A DNA stretch of 64,000 nucleotides from Begonia masoniana. Taxonomy: Eukaryota > Streptophyta > Magnoliopsida > Cucurbitales > Begoniaceae. Below, piece after piece: positions 56,679 through 64,000 of the stretch. Each line of letters starts with the position of its first letter. The first letter of the stretch is position 1. The notes below the pieces were generated by a model. It worked only from the letters and a program-made list of their open reading frames with translations, searched no databases and was not told the DNA's origin. A program made the translations under genes and the position numbers. The stretch is taken from the NCBI GenBank assembly GCA_022432975.1, contig CM039502.1:12934954-12998953 (forward strand), given 5' to 3'.

Positions 56679-57356
56679 TGTTTTGCAGGTTGTGTGTTCT
56701 CCCTCAAAGAATCAGTGGTACCTTAACAGTGGATGCTCAAGGCATATGACGGGAGACTCAATCAAATTTGCCTTTGTCAACAAAAAGAAAGGAAATGTCA
56801 CCTTTGGTGGAAACCAAAAGGGGAGAATCGTTGGCATTGGCAATATAGGTAACAGCTCTAACCCCATTATAGAAAATGTGCTGTTAGTAGAAGGTTTAAA
56901 GCATAACTTGCTTAGTATTAGTCAGTTGTGTGATAAAGGCTATAAGGTAATATTTAAATCAAATGCATGTGTGATCAAAGACATTTCAAATAACAACGTA
57001 TTGTTTAAAGGTTATAAGAAAGAAAATGTCTATATTATTGATCTGAATGATATTGAGCATGTGATGACTCGACTTGACACGTATGTGGTGGAACCACCCA
57101 TGCTCCGCGGATCCTCAGAGGACGTATGTGCCCGGTTGGGGCCAGAGTATGGGTTAAAACTCCGCGGATCCCAGAGGGTTGGGGCGGATGGTTTAACGAA
57201 AACTCCGCGGATCCCAGAGGGTTGGGCCGGAGGATTCGATCGTTGAAAGTGGGGTCGTCATAATACCACATCGCTTGGGGAAGTACATGGAAATGAAACA
57301 TATGTAAGAGATCCCTCCCAAGATAGCAAGACGCGTTTTGGAGCACGATTGGCGAC

Positions 57357-57437
57357 GGATCCCATAAGAACTCTGAAGTTAAAAGTGCTTCGGCGAGAGC
57401 AATTTCAGGTTGGGTGACTTTCTGGGAAGTTCTCTCC
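57357..57437 (+). repeat. 5S rRNA-like domain, tandem Cassandra LTR 1
   Basis: Matches plant 5S rRNA at GGATCCCATAAGAACTC, GAAGTTAAAAGTGCTTCGG and GGTTGGGTGACTTTCTGGGA. The pol III internal control region order is kept. Confidence 0.85.
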
Positions 57438-57889
57438 AAACAAAGCCGTGAGGGGAGGATATTGGGCTGCGGCCCAATCCCCAGAGCGGACAATATCTTG
57501 CTGGGAAAATGAGTCGTTACAAATGGTATCCGAGCCTGTACCCAACCAGAAATGTGGCCAACGAGGACGTTGGGCCCCCAAGGGGGGGTGATTGTGATGA
57601 CTCAACTTGACACGTATGTGGTCGAACCACCCATACTCCGCGGATCCTCAGAGGACGTATGTGCCCGGTTGGGGCCGGAGTATGGGTTAAAACTCCGCAG
57701 ATCCCAGAGGGTTGGGCCGGAGGGTTCAACAAAAACTCCGCGGATCCCAGAAGGTTGGGTCGGAGGATTCGGTCGTTGAAAGTGGGGTCGTCACAATACC
57801 ACATCGCTTGGGGAAGTACATGGAAATGAAACATATGTAAGAGATCCCTCTCAAGATAGCAAGACGCGTTTTGGAGCACGATTGGCGAC

Positions 57890-57970
57890 GGATCCCATAA
57901 GAACTCCGAAGTTAAAAGTGCTCCGGCGAGAGCAATTTCAGGTTGGGTGACTTTCCGAGAAGTTCTCTTC
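57890..57970 (+). repeat. 5S rRNA-like domain, tandem Cassandra LTR 2
   Basis: Same segment, with GAACTCCGAAGTTAA, the closest of the three to 5S rRNA in that motif. Confidence 0.85.
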
Positions 57971-58379
57971 AAATAAAGCCGTGAGGGGAGGATATTGGGC
58001 TGCGGCCCAATCCCCAGAGCGGACAATATCTTGCTGGGAAAAGGAGTCGTTACAAATGGTATCAGAGCCTGTACCCAACCAGAAATGTGGCCAACGAGGA
58101 CGTTGGGCCCCCAAGGGGGGGTGATTGTGATAACTCGACTTGACACGTATGTGGTGGAACCACCCATGCTCCGCAGATTCTCAGAGGACGTATGTGCCCG
58201 GTTGGGGCCGGAGTATGGGTTAAAACTCCGCGGATCCCAGAGGGTTGGGCCAGAGGATTCAGTCGTTGAAAGTGGGGTCTTCACAATACCACATCGCTTG
58301 GGGAAGTACATAGAAATGAAACATATGTAAGAGATCCCTCCCAAGATAGCAAGACGCGTTTTGGAGCACGATTGGCGAC

Positions 58380-58460
58380 GGATCCCATAAGAACTCCGAA
58401 ATTAAAAGTGCTTCGGCGAGAGCAATTTCAGGTTGGGTGACTTTCCAGGAAGTTCTCTCC
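58380..58460 (+). repeat. 5S rRNA-like domain, tandem Cassandra LTR 3
   Basis: Same segment, with one A substitution in the box A region (CCGAAATTAA). Confidence 0.85.
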
Positions 58461-59155
58461 AAACAAAGCCGTGAGGGGAGGATATTGGGCTGCGGCCCAA
58501 TCCCCAGATCGGACAATATCTTGCTGGAAAAAGGAGTCGTTACAGAGCATGTTGATGAGAAATGCTTTGCTGTTAATTCTTCCAATGATAGTTGGATTTG
58601 GCATAGGAGATTAGGACACGTAGGGATGGATACCTTAGCTAAGATTACTAAGGATAATTTAGTTAGAGGGATCCATAAGATATCCTTTGAGAAGGATAAG
58701 GCCTGTGAAGCCTGCCAAATGGGTAAGCAGATCAAAAGTTCCTTTGCATCGAAGAATGCAATCTCTACCTCCAAGCCTCTCCAACTTCTTCGCATGGACC
58801 TTTTTGGTCCAGCTAATATAGCCAGCCTAGGAGGTAAATTCTATGCTTTTGTCATTGTTGACGACTTCTCTAGATTTACTTGGGTGTTCTTTCTGAAATC
58901 AAAGGATGAGACCTTTGATACTTTCTCTAGTTTTAGGAAAAAGAGTTCAAAATGAAAAGGAACTCACCATTGTTGCTATTCGTAGTGATCATGGTGGAGA
59001 ATTTGAAAATGAGAGATCTGAACTCTTGTGTCTCAAATATGGAATTGAGCACAACTTTTCCTCCTCTAGAACCCCTCAGCAAAATGACGTTGTTGAGAGG
59101 AAGAATAGGTCTCTTCAAGAGCTAGCCCGAACTATGCTGAATGAAAATTCCCTTC

Positions 59156-60775
59156 CAAGAATTTTTCAAATTGTTTATCCAATTTTGTATTTTTCAGGCG
59201 TTGTGGGAAAGGGACCTTAGGGATGATCTCCATTGGAATCTGAGGTGGAGTTTCCTGTAGCTTTTGATCCTTTGGTGTGGACTCGGATGATGACGAATGC
59301 ACTCCGTCATGTGCGACCACTTTCTTATTTTCTTTGGTACAATCTTCAATCACTGCTCCACTTCTAAGTGTGATGGCATTGCACTGTTCTCTAGGATTGA
59401 CTTCAGTGGAACTGGGTAATGTGCCATGAGGGTGACCATTTAATACGGCTGCCATCTGTCCCATTTGCATTTCTAAGCTTCGAATTTGGGCTGACTGGTT
59501 TTGCAAGGTTGTTCGTGTTTCGGCCATAAATTTAGTTGTGTACTCCCCCATTTCAGCAATCATATTACTGGTGCGCTCTCCCATCTTTGCAATTAACTCT
59601 TCAAGATCAACCTTTCTTTCCTGCACTGGTGGCCCTTGTTGAGGTACTTGAGGCGGTTGCACGACGTTGTTCTGATTTTTCCATGAAAAATTTGGATGAT
59701 TGTTGCGCCCCCCATTAAAATAATTCCCTGAATTCTGGTAAGTTGGTCTAGTATAATTTCCCACAAATTGAGCTTGTTCAGATGAATTGCTAGCCATTTG
59801 GTTCCCTTGCTGACAGTTTTCACTAGCATGTGGTCCTTGGCGCCAATGACATTGTATGATCGGGGAATGAATTGCATTAACTCGAGCTTGATTACCTTGG
59901 ATGTGCTGAGTGAGGGATGCAATCTGTGCAGTCAATGCTTTTATCGCTTCCATTTCTGGGGTATTTGGCTGCCTCCTTAAAATCTGACGTTCAACCGGGC
60001 ACTGATCATTATTGAGGGATAACTCTTCTAACAAGTTGAACGCCTCCTCTTCCGTCTTTTGTAATAGTGATCCACCAGCCGCTGAGTTGACAAGAGTCCG
60101 TGTAGAAACAGATAAACCAATGAAGAATGTCTGTATTTGCATCCATTGTGGTAGACCATGTTGGGGGCATTTTCTTAAAAGCTCCTTGAATCGGCCCCAT
60201 GCTTCATAGATTGTCTCACCATCAAATTGAGCAAAATTGGTGATCTCACTACGGAGTTTAGCCATCTTTTCAAAGGGAAAGAACTTGGATAGAAATTTCT
60301 GCATTAATTCATTCCACGTGGTAATTGAATCCGAAGGTAAGGAGTTCAATCAATTCTTCGCGCGATCTCTTAGTGTGAAGGGAAATAACCTGAGCTTGAT
60401 AGCATCCTCAGAGACATTATGGTATTTAAAAGTATCACAGACCTCGACGAAGCTAGCAATATGATCCTTAGGGTCCTCATTAGGCAGGCCACAAAATTGA
60501 TACTGTTGGATCATTTGTATTGTCCCCGGCTTAATTTCAAAATTGTTGCACGTGATGGCAGGTTTTCGAATTGCTGATTGAACCCCGTCCATGGATGACA
60601 TAACATAATCGAGCAAAGTCCGTCGTCCGACCTCTGCCACTTCAACTCTCTGTTGTAGATTTGGGTTTTGATCATCTGCCATAATTGCTTGTTTTGTTTC
60701 CCTTCGATTTCGGCGACAAGTTCGTTCAATTTCAGCGTCGAGAGGGATCAGGTTGGCAGTACCTAATTTTCGCAT
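59156..60775 (-). pseudogene. Athila/Tat-like gag, truncated, one nonsense codon
   Basis: The likely start is ATG 60775 (MRKLGTANLIPLDAEIER). Capsid-type sequence (FCGLPNEDPKDHIASFVEVC) is followed by TGA at 60350-60352, a Trp position in this family. It then opens again with the Retrotrans_gag core (TTWNELMQKFLSKFFPFEKM and REALKKCP-like RFKELLRKCP) and a Gln-rich C-terminal part. It ends at the deletion junction after DKQFEKFLE. The annotated frame runs a few codons into copia C. Confidence 0.85.
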
Positions 60776-60872
60776 ACACCTGTAATGTGCAAATAATGTA
60801 TTTAAGCCTAGCAGCAAAAGAAAATTCAAATATAAACTAAAATAAAATAATTCAATAATAACAAAATTAATT

Positions 60873-60890
60873 CCCCGGCAACGGCGCCAA
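60873..60890 (-). other. primer binding site of element E
   Basis: The minus strand TGGCGCCGTTGCCGGGGA lies six bases inside the LTR end. This PBS is characteristic of Athila/Tat-type gypsy elements. Confidence 0.85.
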
Positions 60891-60896
60891 AAACTT

Positions 60897-62574
60897 GTTG
60901 CGAAAAATCGTATACGCAAGTGCACGTGTCGCAAAAGTAATAAAGTGTATATAAGTACGAGTGTCGATCCCACGAGGAATAAATATGTTAAATATTGAAT
61001 ATCTAATTTTCAGTTTAATTTGAAAAGAAATAATATGTTGATAATTTTAGATTTTAAATTAAATTAAAATAATTCAAATAAAAGAAATTAAACAATTTAA
61101 ATAATAGACTTGAATATAAAAGAGTAAGATTATATGATGAGAAAATCCAGGGTTCCGATTTCACTTAACTAATCCTATTTATTAAACCTAATTCAAGTGA
61201 TCAATTCCTATTCCTTTGTGTTGATGGCAATTTCACAAAAATATTCATCAATCTCTCTCGAGCAAAGATAAACTTATTCAATTAACGAATTATCACCTCT
61301 CGGTCTCTAATCCTGAGAATTAATTGAATACATTAAGATCAAGAAATTATATTACCACTCAAACGCCCTAACTATCTCTAGCCTAGGATCCTTTTTAAGG
61401 CAATTTATTCAGTGCACGGTTAAATTCTCCGCTCTCGCATCTCGAACTAACCCTAAAGTTCTTAGTTTTGGTGATCAAGCAAACCTAAGCATTACGTTCA
61501 GAATAAATTACTCAACACAGAAAAGGAACAGAAAATTAAGAACCTGAATTAAGAAAAATAAATAATCATAGTAAAGTTACGTCGAAACCCTAGAACAGGA
61601 AGTTTAGTTCATGCTAAAAGATAAATAAACAACAATAATAATAAATTCTTGCATAATTAAATAATAGAAATAAAAAAGAAAAGAAATATATCCTGTAAAG
61701 TTGCTTCTCTGCGTTGAAGATCGCCTTCTCTGTTGTGCTGTCCAGTCTCGCCGAATCCGAGCGCTGCTCTCTACCGAAGCTCTCGCTCGCCGACTCCTCT
61801 GTGGAGAAATCGCCGACTTCCTCCTCTGTTTCTTGCTCTCAACGTCGCCAAAGCTGCTGCGCGCCAGAATCGTCGCCTCTACCGAATCCCGAATCCCTGA
61901 TGCTTGTCGCCCTCTCCGGCTTGCTGAATCACCGAATTTATAGAATCGCTGCTCACCCCAGAATCGCTGACCTCACTCTGCTCTGTCGCGCCCTTTAAAT
62001 CGCAGACCCCCGAGCGCTGCTCTGTTCTCCCCTTTTAGGTGTTTTATTCCTTTCCTTAATCTGTTAGTGGTTGCAATTTTTATATTTCCTTTGATTAGGT
62101 TCTGATTAGAAGAATTTAACTTTCCAAACTTGTAGCCGCGCGCTGTTGCTCCCTCTCTCCAGAGAACGCCTCTGCTTTTAGGTTTATATGTTTTCCTTTT
62201 TACTCAATCCACGGCTGAGATTGAAATAAGTGGTCTTTCCAAAATTGAATTCATGTGGTGATCAATCGCTAACTTATGTCGATCAGTCAGCATCCTTTCT
62301 GTCTCTTGCATAATTTTCGACTTCTTTGTATAATTTGGCCAGTTTTCTGTTGCTTTTCTGCTGATCAATCGCCTGGGATGAGTGATCAATCGACATGTTC
62401 CTGTTTTGCCAACTAAATTTCGCCTCTCTTTTTCCTCTTTCTATTTTATCCTGTTTAAAATTAATTGCTCTGCACACTTACACAAAATATATCAAATTCG
62501 TTCAAATACTTGAGAAAAGCTTATCAAATCAAATATAGAAAGTATAAATAAGTGTATAAAATACACACTTATCA
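60897..62574 (-). repeat. 5' LTR of Athila/Tat-like element E
   Basis: The 1678-bp LTR begins TGATAAGTGTGTATTTTATA on the minus strand and ends GATTTTTCGCAACA. The block next to the PBS (GTGTCGATCCCACGAGGAA, 60961-60979) is the conserved one seen in this group. Short frames at 61701-61998 are not genes. Confidence 0.85.
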
Positions 62575-62964
62575 GGAACATGTCAATTCCTTGGCGAATC
62601 TTTAGTTTCCTGGTATTCTAAGAAACAGAACTCTATTGCATTGTCAACTGCAGAAAGTGAATATATTGCTGCTGGCAGTTGTTGTGCACAAATGTTGTGG
62701 ATGAAACAGACATTGGAAGACTATAATCTGTTTTATAATAAGATTCCTATTCGGTGTGACAACACCAGTGCTATCAATATTTTCAAGAATCCAATTCAGC
62801 ATTCTAGAACCAAACATATCAAAGTTAGGTATCATTTCATCCGAGATCATGTTCAAAAAGATGATATTTCTTTAGAATTTGTCAATTCCGTGGATCAATT
62901 GGCTGATATCTTCACAAAACCTTTAGATGAAAAAACCTTCTGTAGTATAAGAATAAGATTGTGA
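62575..62964 (+). pseudogene. copia C RNase H fragment
   Basis: It resumes copia C pol with GTCQ/QFLGE-type sequence and continues through [34 protein letters not shown] and VDQLADIFTKPLDE. It ends at TGA 62962-62964, about eleven codons earlier than in A and B because a Gly codon became a stop. It lacks RT and the start of RNase H. Confidence 0.9.
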
Positions 62965-63270
62965 CTCATTAAGTGTGAGAAAAGTTAAGATTCTTTTCTT
63001 TCCCTGTCGTTGGTATTCACATCGTTCGCTCCTTTTACTATTCTTCAGAGGATATGCATCATCCGCTTACCGGATGATATAATCTTTAATCTGCCGACAC
63101 GTGTCTCTAATCGGGCGATATTCGATTTCCACGTTTGTCTTCTTCTAGTCGGGCGATGCCCTAATACATTTAAACCCTTTTTTTTTTAAGACGCTTCATC
63201 TTTCGCGCCCTTTCAGAAAACTTCTGCCTCCAATTCTTTTTCTCTCTAGGTTTTCTCCCTTGACTCGTTC
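62965..63270 (+). other. spacer between copia C pol and third ORF
   Basis: Non-coding. It contains ATCTGCCGACACGTG (about 63091-63105) as in the same spacer of A and B, and a pyrimidine-rich stretch before ATG 63271. Confidence 0.55.
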
Positions 63271-64000
63271 ATGGATTCATCTTCTCGCGCTGTTCAGGAA
63301 CCGGCCAAGAAGAAGGCCAAAGTCTCCGCTCGTCAGCCCGCGTGAGATTCCCCATGCAACCAGTTGGCCATCTCTTTTTTTCCTCACTCAGGCTGCAGAG
63401 ACAAGGTATCACGACGACTTTAAATATAAGAAGTTGATTCCAAGTCGTGATATTATTCCTGAGAATTTAGTTGGTCTGAACTTAATTAAACCCTTGAAGG
63501 ATATAGGGTTATTAGGATTATTCGAAGTTGAATCTTTTTACTACCCTGTCGCTATTCGGATGTTTTATGCTAATTTGAGTTTTTCTCCGGATTTTTCTAC
63601 GATTAAAAGCTATGTGTATGGAAAGCACATAGTTATTACCACCCAATCGATAAATGAGCTTCTGGATAGCCCTCATTTAGACAGCCGACCAAAGTTCTAT
63701 GCATCAGGTCAAGAGCCCCCATTCCTTGACTCTCCTGGGGGCCGTCAACTGTTAAATTCAATTGCTCTAGACCCGACCATCGTCCCTAATCCTTTAAAGA
63801 GCAAGCACTTAAACATAAGGGCTAGGCTCTTCCATCAGATGATCAGGTATAACATTCTTCCAAAAGGGGGATACTATGATGATGTGAGCAGTATGGAATT
63901 GTTTGTCCTCTTAGCCATCTATCAAAAGACCCCTTTCAACTTAGGGTACATTGTTTTGAGACGGATGATTCAAGCAGTCACCTCTAGAACACCATCTTTT
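63271..64000 (+). pseudogene. env-position third ORF of copia C, frameshifted, runs off right edge
   Basis: ATG 63271 (MDSSSRAVQEPAKKKAKVSA) reads for 24 codons to TGA 63343-63345, where one base is in excess. In the next frame the conserved domain is open from there to the window end (LLGLFEVESFYYPVAIRMFY, then a SINELLDSPHLD motif and LPKGGYYDD). It is homologous to 9026-11272 and 22391-24551. The Pro-rich and coiled-coil parts lie outside. Confidence 0.85.

Larger units (their letters stand above)
57060..58544 (+). mobile_element. tandem Cassandra TRIM: LTR-int-LTR-int-LTR
   Basis: LTRs lie at 57060-57521 (462 bp), 57593-58054 (462 bp) and 58126-58544 (419 bp). They are separated by two 71-bp internal domains, each with a Met-tRNA PBS (57524-57536 and 58057-58069) and a G-rich polypurine tract (AAGGGGGGGTGAT). 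A perfect 5-bp TSD GAGCA (57055-57059 and 58545-58549) encloses the whole array, so it behaves as one insertion. LTR 3 lacks one copy of a roughly 43-bp repeat (ACTCCGCGGATCCCAGAGGG...) present twice in the other two. It is non-coding. The long minus-strand frames across it are spurious. Confidence 0.93.
56683..59155 (+). pseudogene. copia C pol, protease to integrase, split by tandem Cassandra
   Basis: The protease region starts at 56683 without ATG. Its active-site Asp is Asn ([15 protein letters not shown] at 56725-56727), again a G-to-A change. Reading breaks at the Cassandra insertion after 57059. It resumes at 58550 with the GAG-pre-integrase histidine region ([12 protein letters not shown]) and the integrase core ([11 protein letters not shown]). 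There is a frame shift near 58940. It ends at 59155, where element E begins in mid-integrase. Confidence 0.9.
59156..62574 (-). mobile_element. Athila/Tat-like gypsy element E, 5' LTR and gag only
   Basis: On the minus strand: LTR 60897-62574, PBS 60873-60890 (TGGCGCCGTTGCCGGGGA, the PBS typical of this group), then gag up to 59156, where it stops abruptly against copia C integrase. Pol and the other LTR are gone, together with about 1.7 kb of copia C (integrase end, RT and the start of RNase H). On the right, its LTR terminus abuts copia C sequence exactly (GGAACATGTC...). So E inserted into copia C, and a later deletion removed its 3' part plus neighbouring pol. Confidence 0.87.
53571..64000 (+). 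mobile_element. SIRE/Maximus-like copia element C, 5' LTR to third ORF, runs off right edge
   Basis: The order is 5' LTR (53571-55003), PBS (55006-55018), gag, start of pol, tandem Cassandra (57060-58544), more pol, Athila-like element E (59156-62574), RNase H (62575-62964) and third ORF (63271 onward). It is homologous throughout to elements A and B but has more damage, so it is older or longer exposed. The 3' LTR and right-hand TSD lie beyond the window. The bases left of the LTR are CTAAC. Confidence 0.9.

Noticed and set aside
57035..58795. Long minus-strand frames across the tandem Cassandra
   Set aside because: They are antisense to a non-coding repeat and repeat the same residues in each LTR. 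No protein family resemblance.
61701..61998. Two overlapping frames of 80-94 codons
   Set aside because: They lie within the LTR of the Athila-like element.
1..64000. A new defence, biosynthetic or toxin-type gene system
   Set aside because: I read both strands for gene clusters. Everything coding is explained by three host genes and by retrotransposons, apart from weak frames listed above.

Overview
This window is nuclear DNA from a flowering plant, most likely a eudicot. It has spliced genes with GT-AG introns, AT-rich spacers and very dense LTR retrotransposons. I could not name the species. There are three host genes: a sucrose synthase of the SUS5/6 type (30284-35033, plus strand, 15 exons), an ALIS/CDC50 subunit of a phospholipid flippase (37399-40889, plus strand, 8 exons) and a PRAF-type PH-RCC1-FYVE-BRX protein (45283-50740, minus strand). 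The first two read cleanly through every predicted junction. The third carries two apparent one-base frameshifts.

Left block, 1-28952. At the left edge lies the 5' end of a Ty1/copia element (F) on the minus strand. A four-layer nest follows. A Ty3/gypsy element (D, minus) was split by a Cassandra TRIM whose LTRs carry a 5S-rRNA-like segment (4437-5282), and by a SIRE/Maximus-like copia element (A, plus, 5342-26407, 5-bp TSD TGTAT). Element A was in turn split inside gag by a second SIRE-like element in opposite orientation (B, minus, 7353-17767, TSD TGAAC). LTR divergence fits the nesting order: about 1% between A's LTRs and only a few differences between B's.

Central block, 29000-53570. 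This holds the three host genes in compact spacers with palindromic MITE-like elements. One is a 506-bp element with 9-bp TSDs, and another pair is nested one inside the other. There is also an isolated, unusually GC-rich hairpin near 36000.

Right block, 53571-64000. A third SIRE-like copia element (C, plus) starts here and runs off the window. A tandem Cassandra (three LTRs, two internal domains, 57060-58544, TSD GAGCA) interrupts its pol frame. A truncated Athila/Tat-like gypsy element (E, minus, 59156-62574) replaces its integrase-RT segment.

Elements A, B and C all carry gag, pol and a third, env-position ORF with a conserved N-terminal domain, a Pro/Ser-rich middle and a coiled coil. 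Premature stops in the elements fall overwhelmingly at Trp codons (G-to-A changes), as expected for decay of methylated DNA. I found no CRISPR, operon, tRNA gene or genuine rRNA gene.
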